Shown here: positions 30,880-41,099 of the stretch, one piece after another
Position numbering within the stretch: the first letter of the stretch is position 1
Layout: the number at the start of each line of letters is the position of its first letter
DNA from: Chara braunii
Lineage: Eukaryota > Streptophyta > Charophyceae > Charales > Characeae
Reading direction: 5' to 3'
Assembly: GCA_003427395.1 (NCBI GenBank)
Contig: BFEA01000298.1
Location: forward strand, 1,538,396-1,580,186
Length of the DNA: 41,791 nt
The notes under the pieces: model-generated
The model's input: only the letters and a program-made list of their open reading frames with translations
Told to the model about the DNA's origin: nothing
Database searches by the model: none
Translations under genes and position numbers: made by a program

Positions 30880-31382
30880 ATTCATGCATGGGTGGGCAGT
30901 CAATCCCCTCATTGAGGGGAATCAATGTTGTTCACTGGTTATACATATGTGCTTGCGTTGCCGCTCGGACGAATTTGTGCGTTTAAATCGGGGTGGCCAC
31001 GTGGCATGCTTATATGATTTCGAGTTTGCTAAGCTACCTGGGGGGTCATATCCTGGTGGTAAAAATACTAGGATTCGCCAGTGGCAGGCAAGGAGGTGCA
31101 GTGGGGGTTCCAAGGTTCTGCTACGTGTGCGTCTCTACAGATAGCTTCCCTATTTGGATTGTTTCCTCCCCTCATCATGGTGCTGCAAGATTTGACTACA
31201 CGATGGGGTTTCTGAGTAGGGATATGATCTTACAGAGTGATGGGCAACCGTTCCCTCAGTTGAGGGTAATTGACGTTGCTCATTAGGCTAACGTTGCGTG
31301 CCAGCGTGTCGATGCATAAGCTTTTCTCGCCTTCAAGTAGGATGGACACGTGGCATGTTCATATGATTTCAGATTGTTCATA
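30880..31382. repeat. Diverged direct duplication
   Basis: 30880-31045 and 31205-31382 share order and sequence: TGGGCA, CCCTCA-TTGAGGG-AAT, TTG(T/C)TCA, then (G/A)CACGTGGCATG and ATATGATTTC. The units are about 320 bp apart and well diverged. Confidence 0.6.
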
Positions 31383-31525
31383 GGGACGCTGGACCCCTTT
31401 TCCAGCAGGTGTTGCTCCCCACCAATAGATGGAGCCTCCCCGAGCTTGCTAGAGGCGTCTGCTCTTATCAGCGCCCCTAGCATTCACTCGGGCTGTTTCT
31501 TGTTAAAAAAAAAAAGAAAAAAAAA
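31383..31525 (+). mobile_element. Short hairpin-tailed retroposon
   Basis: Starts GGGACGCTGGACCCC. The terminal hairpin pairs TGCTAGAGGCG (31447-31457) with CGCCCCTAGCA (31472-31482), one mismatch, around TCTGCTCTTATCAG. The A-rich tail is at 31505-31525. It starts directly after the second unit of the 30.9-31.4 kb duplication. Confidence 0.75.
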
Positions 31526-32035
31526 GGTGTCCTGCGGGCATCGCGATGCTATGAGAAACACGGTCCTAAAAAATGAAAAGAACCTCGCGAGGTCCGTGAG
31601 TTTCTTTTCAAAACGGTCTTGGAGGGCACGGTGTCCTGGCCCTCCGCATTGAGCCAGGCTCACTTTGTTCGTGGACCGCCCCTTTCTGTGGCATACCAAA
31701 CGTCTGCTCATTACCTGCGTTTGCACCAGGCATGCCTTGCAAGTGGATGATTTTCCCTGCAGTGCACCTATCATACTCAGTGCTCTGCTACATGACTGGT
31801 CCAGTTGGCACTCCCACGACAAAAAGGTGAGGGTGCACCACTGGGCCTTCCTTCGGTCCACGCAGGCTCGGCATCCTGCTGTACAGCAGAGCACTACCAG
31901 CCTGTGGCTGTGGTAGCCGCTGGGCTTGCCCAGAGACCGAATAATGAGAGACCTGCGTGGTCTTTTCAACTACTCGCCGAGTCTCTTCTAAATGGGTTAT
32001 GGGATATATACCGGGTAGCAGTCACGATCGGAAAG
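31526..32035. other. Intergenic, no gene
   Basis: No supported feature. Confidence 0.4.
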
Positions 32036-32108
32036 AAAAAGAAAAGAAAAAAAAGAAGGGAAAGAAAGTTAAGAAAAAAAAAAAAAAAAAAAAAAAAAAA
32101 AACAAAAA

Positions 32109-32143
<35 letters not shown>
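32036..32143. repeat. A-rich low-complexity tract
   Basis: About 100 bases that are nearly all A with scattered G. It yields poly-Lys or poly-Phe frames that are not genes. Confidence 0.95.
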
Positions 32144-32145
<2 letters not shown>

Positions 32146-32476
32146 CATGGCCATGGTCCTGGAGAGCCATCTTAACGGGTCATTGGCCACAGGTGCAGAA
32201 AGAATCACCCTTTGTGCAAAACATGTATAGGCTGGGACGCAGGGCAATACTGTGGGGACTTTGGTGGCAACGCTGCCTGATGGCGCTCGAGGGGGTGTGG
32301 GTGGAGGGAACAACGACTGATACGGGCAATGCATGAGAGGTTGACGTCAACAATGAATTCTGTCGTATTGTACGCATCCTCGTCTGACTTCTCCTCTTTA
32401 TACTTATCTCCCTCCTTTCATTTTCATCTTCCGGTCTCGTAACTGTCTTGTTCCTCAGCACCTTCGTCGACTAGAA

Positions 32477-32815
32477 TTAGCCTTCTGACCTTCCTCTACC
32501 AGCAACAACTGGCGGGGGATCCCGCCTCCACTGATCCTTAGAGTCCCGGTCCAACCACTGCTGCTCACGCTCTGTGGTTCCCGTTGACACTTCTGTCTCG
32601 TGATAATAAATTGTCACGTGTATCTCTGCGGTAACCACATCTCTCCGGCATCTCCTTGTCTCTTTGTTCTTGGCCTCAATAATCGCCGCTTGTAGTCTTT
32701 GATATTTTCTCACTTCCTCCTTTTTTTCTCCCTCAACATTGATTTTTAATTTTACCTCTCTGCCATCGAAGTCCAGGATCGTGGTGATCCAAGGACTTCC
32801 CTCTCCCGATTCCAA
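32477..32815 (-). CDS. Small hypothetical protein, charged
   Basis: A 112-residue frame with a plausible globular pattern (WITTILDFDGREVKLKINV, then a charged helix EEVRKYQRLQAAIIEAKNK). I recognise no family. A neighbouring frame (32955-32752) overlaps it. It could be a fragment of a transposon protein. Confidence 0.3.
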   Translation of the reverse strand: MESGEGSPWITTILDFDGREVKLKINVEGEKKEEVRKYQRLQAAIIEAKNKETRRCRRDVVTAEIHVTIYYHETEVSTGTTEREQQWLDRDSKDQWRRDPPPVVAGRGRSEG

Positions 32816-33550
32816 GGTCTACCGTACCAAAGACCTCCAGGCCTTTGGTCAATAGCCGCATAAACCTTTGCGGTACGCCATAGTCGCACTTTTGAAGTAG
32901 GCTGAGTTCTACGCTTTTGCGCAGACCTAGTCCCTCTTGAATTGCAGGCTAGCAATCACCCTCTTTGCGCTGCCACCCCGACTTACAGACAACAAAAATA
33001 TGCTTGAGCATACATCAACTAACCAATAGCATGTGAAATGGTCGTCTCTCTTTTTTTATAAGACTCCTATGCGCTGCGATACCCGTGTTCTAAATAAGAG
33101 ACACAAGCAATCTTTTAAAATCTTGCTCGTTAATAATTAAAATTTGGCGAGCGGTGGTCCCATAATGGGATACCGATCGGTTTCTTCCTTCTTCAAAAGA
33201 GGTCATTGGACTACTCCTACCGCGTACCCGTGTCCGATGGCAAGGAGGGGGCTCATGACCTTCCAGGGGGGTGATAAGCCTACGACCAAAGCGCCCGCAG
33301 GTGCTCCCTTTTGGGAGTTTTACACCGCGAGGCCTAGCAGGTCACACTCACCGGAACTAAGACACCAGGGATCGGTCAGTCTAGGCCGCCCATGCGTAAT
33401 TACGAATTTTGAGTTCGAATCGCTCATTCCCCCGTGAAGCGACAAGGAAGGGGACTGGACTGGACTGACTAAAGAAAGGGGGGGAAATACATAACGTCAC
33501 ATTCACCCTAGGCTATTCGATTAAACAAAAGCTACAATCTAAAAACGGTA
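32816..33550. other. Intergenic, no confident gene
   Basis: A short plus-strand frame at 33144-33437 has no recognisable domain. GAGTTCGAATCGC near 33411 resembles a tRNA B box, but I could not draw the rest of a tRNA. Confidence 0.35.
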
Positions 33551-33581
<31 letters not shown>

Positions 33582-33696
33582 TAACACCCCCACCAGCGTT
33601 AGTGATGCTGATAAGAGCAGACACCACTAGCACCTGGGGAGAGGCTCCATCTATTGGTGGGGAGCATCACCTGCTGGAAAATGGGTCCAGCGTCCC
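33551..33696 (-). mobile_element. Short hairpin-tailed retroposon (minus)
   Basis: Starts GGGACGCTGGACCCA at 33696. The terminal hairpin pairs GCTAGTGGTG with CATCACTAACGC around TCTGCTCTTATCAG. The A tail is 27 long (T at 33551-33577). It lies about 550 bp downstream of a LINE ORF2 end in the same orientation. Confidence 0.75.
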
Positions 33697-34246
33697 ACAT
33701 ACAGATTGAAGTTAAAGTATACCCGAAGAACAATGTGGGAGGATCCTGCCAGCATTAATTACCCTGGAGTCCAGGGGATTGACTGAGCAGGAAAAAAGGA
33801 GGGGGGGAACCTCTTCGCCCTGAACCCGGCACCAGATACCTACTGCTACACACTAGTTCCTCCCTCCCCCTATCTTTTTTTTTTTTTTTAGGATGGCTCG
33901 GGAAGATATCAGAAGATATCAGAAGAAGATATCAGAGAAGTTGACTGAGAAGTCTGCCATCGTTACTTGCTCTGGCATCCAGAGGAATAACTTGTGCAGA
34001 TTGTTGAGAAAGGAAAAGAGAAGGAAGAACCTCTTCGCCCTGGGGTCATTCTGATGCCTACCCTCCAGACTGCTCTATCATACTTCCTACAGTGTATTTG
34101 TAAAAAAGGAGCATGTGTAACCAAAAACAAATCACTCGACCCTTGCTTCCCAGAGGGGCACCAAAAAGCAGGGTCATCCTTGAACGATAGTGCGTAATCA
34201 AGTAAAAAAGATGGTGCGCAGGCTCGAGGAGGGGGGAGGGGCCGGG
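33697..34246 (-). other. Probable LINE 3' UTR; local repeats
   Basis: AACCTCTTCGCCCTG occurs at 33808 and 34027. Three GAAGATATCAGA-like units lie at 33902-33938. It separates the LINE ORF2 end from the short hairpin module on the same strand. Confidence 0.4.
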
Positions 34247-34558
34247 TCACTCACGAATCTCAGCAAGGGCGAGTGGGTGTGGGGGGAAGGGGTCTGTCGG
34301 AGGACGTAGAGGGAAGGAGGGTTCTATCGTCATCCAATTATTAAACAGCAACCGGTAATCTCGTGACTGTATCCTCTCCTGTTGTTGGGTCCCTTCCTTT
34401 CTACCGGTCCATTCCACTCTAGCTATCCCACCTCCTCTAGCCAGTTGGTGCAAAAGGAGGTGATGACTCGCTCTATATCCCTCGTGGTGTGCCATGTCAT
34501 CCTCCATCTTCGGTAAGGAAGTCAAGCTTGGAGGTATGGAGTCGGAGACTGATAACAT
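34247..34558 (-). pseudogene. LINE ORF2 extreme C-terminal fragment
   Basis: RIQSRDYRLLFNNWMTIEPSFPLRP and DPFPPHPLAL match GIQKDYRLIFHDWTNVDPTVPLRP and DPFPPSSLSL at the end of the plus-strand LINE ORF2 (about 26330-26450). This identifies a second LINE copy, strongly 5' truncated. Confidence 0.75.
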
Positions 34559-35240
34559 GAATGAACACTTCAGAAAATGAGATTCCCCGATAGAGACGAG
34601 GGAACTGTTGACGTCACCTATTCTCTAGTACGGTCAACGTTAGTACACTTATCCCAGTTATGGTGAGATGGGAGAGAGCGTACTATCCAACTGCTACATG
34701 TGAGACAAGAGCTAAAGTACTGCATTTTTTATGGCATGCATGAGTTTACATGAGAGAGAGAAGTCTGACTAGTGAGAGACGTTTGTCCAAGATGAGGGTG
34801 AATCCAATGGTTGATATAAATCTGCTAAGAACGACTAGTGTTGACTGCTATCTACGTGTTACCCCTTTGATGTGGTGAGAAGGGCTGAAGTGTGAAGTGA
34901 TCACTATCGACGAGTATTGACATGATTGACAAAAGAAGAGAGATTCAGAGTATGTTACACTGTCGGGGCAAATACCCTGACAATAGTATTTGCCAGGGAT
35001 TTTAAACGTCGGACGTTGTACGACTCTTTCGTTGAATTGAAAGACATGATGAGACTGGCGTTTACCAAAAGTTCATTCAGACCTGACCTATGACAGAGAA
35101 ACTAAAATTTTAGAACCCTAGTTTGGACGTCTGCGACATCCGAGAGTAATGGTAGTAACCGGAAGTGCTTCGCTTTTGTCGAAGTTGCAGAAGCACGCAA
35201 ACATGGGAGCGTTAAACCTAGATCTATTTTATCTAATAAT
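34559..35240. other. Intergenic; one strong hairpin
   Basis: No gene is supported. GGCAAATAC (34967-34975) pairs with GTATTTGCC (34986-34994) across a 10-nt loop. Confidence 0.45.
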
Positions 35241-35562
35241 GACGCGCGGCTTAGCAGCCGCGCGATTCAGGGCCTAAGTAGGCTAAAAAAAATGGCCATG
35301 TCAGGTATGGGGCCGCGGCGCGGGAGAAATAAGAAGTGTTTTTGTTATTATTTCCTTTGGCCGCGGGGGTTGACCTTGAGCCAGGGGGGGGCAGCAGACC
35401 GATGTCGAGGCCTACCCATTGGGTGATCCCTAAGCCATGGATGGGCAGCCATCCACGAGAAAGCAAGCAGACAGGCAGGGCCTGCAAGGCCACGACAGGG
35501 GAGATAGAAATTGGGCACGCTCTTCTTATAGAAGAGTTGCTCCTATCATATCGCGATAGGAG

Positions 35563-35632
35563 CTAGTCCAGTAGGTTACAGTACTCGACTCTCACCCGGC
35601 ATGTATCGGGATCGAACCGCCGCGCCCTACTA
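35563..35632 (+). other. tRNA-like segment, Glu-type
   Basis: GCTAGTCCAGTAGG resembles an A box, CGACTCTCACC resembles the anticodon loop of tRNA-Glu with CTC, and GGGATCGAACC resembles a B box. The cloverleaf does not close well. It is likely a SINE head or decayed tRNA copy. A second B-box-like AAGTTCGAGTCC lies on the minus strand near 35807-35822. Confidence 0.4.
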
Positions 35633-36315
35633 GGCATAGCTCCTTTTGGGAGCAACAACTGTCGCAACCAAATGGCGCGGTCGATCTCGACCGCGTGATC
35701 TTAAAGATCGCACGACCGAGATCGGGCCACGCGGATCGAGAATGGTCCCTTTCAAGGATGACACGCATAAATCGAGAAATGACCTGAACTGAATTCTGAG
35801 TCCATCAGGACTCGAACTTGGGTCTGTACTTCAGCAGATCGTGGGTATTCCACGATGTGGAGTAACTGTTGGCAGGGCCAATGGGATAAACGGGAAAAAA
35901 AAAAAAACAACCTAAAACGCAACTGAAGATGGAGCGTCACTTGGCGCACTAGGAAGTAACTGGGGCGTTTCAACCCCAGTGCACATGATAGTCGCCCGTG
36001 AAAACGGGCGACCGTTTTTTGTAAGTGTTTTTTTTTTGTTTGTTTGTTTTTCTTTCCTTTTTAAACTTTTATTAGATTTGTTCTTAGATTTATTCTAGAT
36101 TTTTTTTTTATAGATTCTTTAGATTTTAAATTTTATTTTTGTCTTATTTGGTTCTACCAGGCACCTGTTCGTTTTGACGAACGGGTTGCTCTTATGGGTT
36201 AGGCAAAACCGAATGAATCTGCCGCCATAAGGCGGCCACGTTCTTAGTGTGGTCTTAGGGATCTCTGCACACGCTTTAGGTGCTTTCCAGTTCGCAACGA
36301 ATGGTCGCGACCGTT

Positions 36316-36317
<2 letters not shown>

Positions 36318-36406
<89 letters not shown>
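36318..36406. repeat. (GA)n microsatellite
   Basis: About 44 GA units. Confidence 0.98.
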
Positions 36407-36408
<2 letters not shown>

Positions 36409-36494
36409 CGTCCTACCTGGCGATGACCCTCTGCAGCGAAACGGGCAGCCAGTTAGTTTTCAAGGTAGGTTTTTTTACTTCATTTTTTTCTTTT

Positions 36495-36495
<1 letters not shown>

Positions 36496-36530
<35 letters not shown>
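36496..36530. repeat. Poly(T) tract
   Basis: More than 30 consecutive T, possibly the reverse strand of a retroposon A tail. No body was identified. Confidence 0.8.
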
Positions 36531-37019
36531 CGGAAATAGGTGACACCCGTTCATTTTGAGAACGGGCTGCAACTCTGAGCAATGCGCCCGAACCTGGTGT
36601 TGTTGGCGGCCGGGTGTGGGCGCTTGTTGGGCAGTGGAAAAAAAAGCCCCCTGTTGATCTTGACTCTAGTCTGACCGAAGTGACCCCTGGGCCGACTATT
36701 CGTTGCTAAGCAACGGGCTGGCCCCTCACAGAGAAACGAGGGGCCTCAAGAGGGGTAAAAAGAAAGGCAGAGGGGGTGGGGGCGGTGGGGTGGGGTGGGG
36801 GTATGAGCGGAAATGGAGGTCAGCTTGTGCACGCGGGATGTGTTGGGGTAAATACTCCATGTTCCCAACGACGAGCGGAAATTGTGGAGGCTGATTCTGA
36901 CCATCAGTTGGTTGTGCCCGAGGAAAGTGGGTGCCCGGGAAGGACACCATTATGAGGGCTCCCTACATCATCCGGCGAAAGGCAGATCGCGGTCTCCATT
37001 TCCACCTGTGAGTATCCTT

Positions 37020-39110
37020 CTACCAGGGTTTCCATTGTAGGTGCAGGGTGTCATCTACCTTTGCAATCTGCCTACCTGGATCTAGCCATGTGTGTTGGAC
37101 GGTGGTTAGCTGGTCGTCCCTTAGTGCCCGATCTGTTGTTGTCGCCAAGGAATCCTGTAGTTGCACACAAACTTTTCGGATGTTATGTGTTATTGTATCT
37201 ACTATGAGTGGTCTTGTCTGGAGGTAACCAAAGGTATGTTCTTTCCTTTCGTGGGAACACCGAGTGCGCCAGGTTGTCATGTGCACCTCCAACCTTGTGT
37301 ATTTGAAGAGGTTGAGGTGGAATGGTGACCACATCGCCAGTATCTTCTTCACTAGTCCTAGCAGGAGCAGTGTTGGATCCCAAGGCTGCGCTCAACCACT
37401 GCCAAATTTGTTGGGCCATTGGGCAATAGAGCAAAGCATGCTTTAGGTCTGCTATCTTCTACTGGGAGGAGGATCCACAATAGGAGCAAATGGGTGAGAG
37501 TATCCATTTCTGTTCCAATTGTGACCTTTACACTACCCAGTCTGGTGTGGGCGGATATCGGTAAATGATTTGCCACTGCAGGGCCCGTTGCGACGTTGGC
37601 ATCAGGTGGGCATATGAGGGTATGTTGAACGCCTGTAGGTCTTTCTCTTCCAGGTGAGAGTCCCGCAACCATCTGTGTTTAATGATGTCTGTGATGTTTA
37701 TTGTAGTGTGAATGTAGCATTCCTTAATAGTGTATTTCCAAAAGGGTAGGGGTGTGCCCGCTTCCCACTGCCACTCTGCCAGATCAAAGGGGAGTTGATA
37801 GATCTGGGTTAAGGGTTGGTGGGCCCACCATCCGTCTACATCATCCCCTAGCACTCTAATTCTGATTAGGCAGGCCCAAGCAATTTGCGTGTCCATGTCC
37901 AGGTTCTTGGACAATCCGGATAATCGTGCCCCAGACATGAATGGGTCTTATGCCTCTAGGTGCGCTCACTCTGTTATACGGTTTCTCACTTTATACACTG
38001 TCATGGGGAGGCGACGCGGGGTTGCTGTTATTACCCAATCACTTCTCATATACATGGGCCTTGTTTGAAAGCTCGTACCCAAGATAGGGGTGTGACCTCT
38101 TGCAGCTGTCTCAGTTTATCGTCCAGGTTCCGGATATTGTTTACTTGGTGTCGGAGTTGTGTTGCAGATTTCCAAGTACTTTTTCTGACGTCCCACTGGT
38201 CCCCGATCGTGAATATTCATTTTTTGGCCCACGAAAGTCAATGAGAGTCCTGCTTTATTGAACGGGGTTGTTGTTGTTGGTTACAGATTGTCGGATTTCC
38301 AAAGCATGGTTGTCGTCAGACTTCATGCCATCTTCCCGGAGGCGGGCTTTTGTGAGGGCCAATGTCTCTCAGAGCTTCTTGAGAGCTGTCCATAGGGGTC
38401 ATTGACCAGATCAGCCTTTGTTGTTGTTGCATGGGAGTCCACGTCTCTTGTCCTTGCAGTTGCTTGGATGGACCAAGAGGGATTTGTAAGCCATCTCAGG
38501 GGGTGGACCGCTTTATCCTCCGGGGTTTGTGGGGCGAGGTCAACTAGTGGGATATGAGTCAGGGGAAACCATGGGACGCCCTCGGTCATTAGCAGGTGGA
38601 CTATGATCTTAAAAATCAAGGCCTTTATCTGATCCTCCAGCCTATGATTGCTAGGCCTCCATTGTTCCTTGGCAGGGCTATCTGGGCCCACACCACGCGT
38701 TTGATGTTTGTCCTCCATTCGTGATCATTTCGCCACAGATAGGCGATCGTTGCCTCCTTGAGGTAGGTAAGTTGGCATGGGGGAAGGTCCCAAAAGGCTA
38801 TTTTGCACCAGATAGTGGACAGCACAACATTGTTAATGGTTAAAGCCCTACCCTCAATAGAGGTATAGAGACCTTTCCACTTGGCCATTGTTTTGATGGC
38901 AGTTTGGACCAAGTGGTCTCCGTGGTCTTTGGGTGGGCCCATTGCTGTGAGCCGCATTCCCAACACCTGGATGGCTTGTTCCTTCGGTCGCCAGTTGACA
39001 GGGGGGTCGTTTGGAGGGGGTAGGCCCGCTTCGTGTAGTCACCATCCTTCTGTTTTGGATCCCCAGTTTACCTCCATGTCCGCAGCGATGGAGAAGATAT
39101 GGATTGTGTC
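37020..39110 (-). pseudogene. L1-like LINE ORF2 fragment, post-RT part
   Basis: Broken minus-strand frames match the downstream half of a LINE ORF2: the thumb region (LTINNVVLSTIWCKIAFWDLPP, AYLWRNDHEW, NNGGLAI) at 38966-38625, then PFWKYTIKECYIHTTI and RALQWQIIYRYPPTPDWVV at 37938-37528, then the zinc-knuckle end LLYCPMAQQIWQWL near 37435-37395. The plus-strand LINE has the same order (IINNVILASLWYKSAIWPL, AYIWRGNHD, ASLQWQIDHTCLPTNDWLI, IFLQCP). It is diverged enough to be a different subfamily. Confidence 0.8.
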
Positions 39111-39385
39111 AGCCAAAGCTGTTACTATCTAGGGAGGCTTTCATTAAAACACCAGTACACCACACATCGGCCCCCAGGTGTCAGCACAAAACCCGCACCA
39201 CTTCAGAGGCCACCAATTTTCTTTTTCAACGGGGCCCCACTCCGTGCGGCCCCTCCGAGTTTTGTTTGTGGCTACAAAAACTTTCTGCAAGGCTGGGGCC
39301 GTGTTCGTCTGCTAATAGGGAGGTAACCAGAATCAAGTGGGATGGGAGTTCAGAGACGGGTATGTGTTCAATGGCTGGGTTCGCC

Positions 39386-39535
39386 GGGATGCTGGACCTG
39401 ATTTCCAGCAGGTCATGCTCTCCACCAATAGACTGCAGCCAGCCACAGGCATTGCTAGAGGTGTCTGCTCATACCAGCACTCCTAGCAAACCTGGGGTCT
39501 GTTTAGAAAAGAAAAAGAGAAAAAAGAAAGAAAAA
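39386..39535 (+). mobile_element. Short hairpin-tailed retroposon
   Basis: Starts GGGATGCTGGACCTG. The terminal hairpin pairs TTGCTAGAGGTG (39452-39463) with CACTCCTAGCAA (39478-39489), one mismatch and one wobble, around TCTGCTCATACCAG. The A-rich tail is at 39506-39535. Confidence 0.75.
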
Positions 39536-39682
39536 CTTGGTGAGGAAAAAGAGAAGAAGAGGAAACGACAGCCAGGTATCATCATTGAACTGACTGACTC
39601 GACGTTCCACGCGACCATCCATTGCTGAATCCAGTGGGGCCCCACTTGGAAGCGCGGTGTTGAGTTGGCTCAAATGGGCACA

Positions 39683-39880
39683 GAGAGCAAAAAAATATGG
39701 CTGTGCATCTTCCCATTTTCTGGCGGAAGATACATTCTCATGGAGCCGAGGCCGGGATGCCAGACGAGGTAGCATTGAATGTACCCGCTTTGCTGCACTA
39801 CTCACCATATGTGCAAAATGAGAATGAATCTTCTACTAGAAAATGGGAAGATGCGCACCCATTTTTTTTCTCTGTTGTGC
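39683..39880. repeat. Inverted-repeat (foldback) element
   Basis: About 60 bp at 39683-39742 is repeated inverted near 39815-39880. The best core is TGCATCTTCCCATTTTCT (39704-39721) with AGAAAATGGGAAGATGCGCA (39838-39857). The arms extend through CATTCTCAT and AGAGAGCAAAAAAA. Flanking stretches show weaker inverted similarity. Confidence 0.7.
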
Positions 39881-39935
39881 ACGTGGTGAGTAGTGCGCCA
39901 AGGCCCTTTTTCAGTCATGCATCAATACAGTGGAG

Positions 39936-40587
39936 GATGGGGGGATGTTTTGTTTAACAAAAACACAAAAAAATACAGCGGGAAGTTTGCGAAGAACTGT
40001 CTTTTTGTTTTTGCCAATTGCCAATCTACGGGCCTCGCTTCAAATACGAGGCAGCAAAGAATCTACGGGCTGCAGGTATCAGACCCCTCCACAGGTCGTA
40101 GCAGTCCCTGGTACCGGTACCTCGGATGCTTATTCTAAAAATTGCCCTATCAGTCCCCCCGATCTTTACAAGGCGGGGGGAGTGGTGGTTCAAACCACCA
40201 GTACCTCGCCCGGCTATGCAGGTCTACCCTAGGGCGACCAGTATGCCGAGCCAGTCGAGCCTGTCCGTACCAGTAGCAGGGCAGGCCGACCCTGCAGAAA
40301 CCAAAAGCAAACAGAAAAAAAGAACAAAAAGGAAACAAAAGCGACTACGCTAGGGACGTGAATGCTGTCGGATACATTTTCCGTAGTGCTCGTGTGAGCA
40401 CACACCCAGTGGTGCTGTATCAGCCCCGTGGCCTTCCTGTCAGGGACAACGGGGTAAAAGAAGACACACACCCAGAAAAAGATGCCGCCTTGCTGTCAGA
40501 AACTTGAAACCACAGACAAAAATAATCAATCAGCACTTTGGCCCTGATATTGGTTGGACACATTCATATATTGCATTGATCAAGGTT
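39936..40587. other. Intergenic, no gene
   Basis: Small palindromes such as TGGTGGTTCAAACCACCA (40182-40199). No supported gene. Confidence 0.4.
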
Positions 40588-40614
40588 GAAAAAAAAAAAA
40601 AAAAAAAAAAAAAA
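40588..40614. repeat. Poly(A) tract
   Basis: About 26 consecutive A; no retroposon body is recognised upstream. Confidence 0.9.
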
Positions 40615-40624
40615 GGTTGCCCTC

Positions 40625-41043
40625 AACCAGGGCGTTTGGGTATACGAGGGTAGCCACACAGGCTGTTGTTTCGACAGCTGCGAGAAAAAATTCGAAAGTA
40701 GACAGGTTACCCCCCCTTCGCCACACAGGCTGTGGAGGGGCAAGGTTTTTGGTCATGGCCAAATGGACTCTGCCTTTCCACAGGGCACGACTGTCATGGA
40801 ACAGTCCCTGACAATGCAAATTCGAAGGAGATTCTCGAAAGGCAGGTGGGGCACTTTCGAATTTCCATCTCCTGCAGGCGGGAGGAAGCGAATGGGGGAG
40901 GGTGGCTGTCGAGCTTACCATTCTGACACCTGTCGAATTTTTTTTGAGCTGCAATTCTTCGAAAGTCTGTGCGGGGATGCAAAATTTTCGAAAACCTGGT
41001 TTTCGACAGCCTGTGCGGCGAGGATACGCCCTGCCTACCTGGA
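40625..41043. repeat. MITE-like segment with imperfect inverted ends
   Basis: The left end has CAGGGCG, TATACGAGGG, CACACAGGCTGT and TTTCGACAG. The right end in reverse complement has CAGGGCGTATCC, GCACAGGCTGTCGAAAA. TTCGAA-type motifs recur about nine times inside. No transposase or target duplication was found. Confidence 0.4.
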
Positions 41044-41099
41044 AGGGGGCTAAAAGAAAACGAGGGCAAGAAAAAAAAAAGAGAAAAATGAATTGAGAA

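Larger units (their letters stand above)
35241..36750. other. Hairpin-dense noncoding region
   Basis: Perfect or near-perfect hairpins of unrelated sequence follow one another: CGCGCGGC/GCCGCGCG (35243-35264), CTCTTCT/AGAAGAG (35520-35536), GCTCCTATC/GATAGGAGC (35539-35563), CGCGGTCGA/TCGACCGCG (35676-35695), ACTGGGG/CCCCAGT (35959-35980), GTCGCCCGT/ACGGGCGAC with a GAAA loop (35991-36012), GTTCGT/ACGAAC (36167-36182), CCCGTTC/GAACGGG (36546-36566), CGTTGC/GCAACG (36701-36715) and GGCCCCTC/GAGGGGCC (36720-36745). Several 3' arms end in ACGGG followed by YTG or CGA. No gene is supported. Confidence 0.7.

Noticed and set aside
31805-32230. Poly-Lys and poly-Phe open frames
   Set aside because: They are translations of the A-rich tract at 32036-32143.
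35991-36018. Bacterial-type intrinsic terminator (hairpin plus T6)
   Set aside because: The window is clearly eukaryotic and this is one of many hairpins in the region.
36314-36559. Arg-Glu repeat protein frame
   Set aside because: It is a translation of the GA microsatellite and poly(T).
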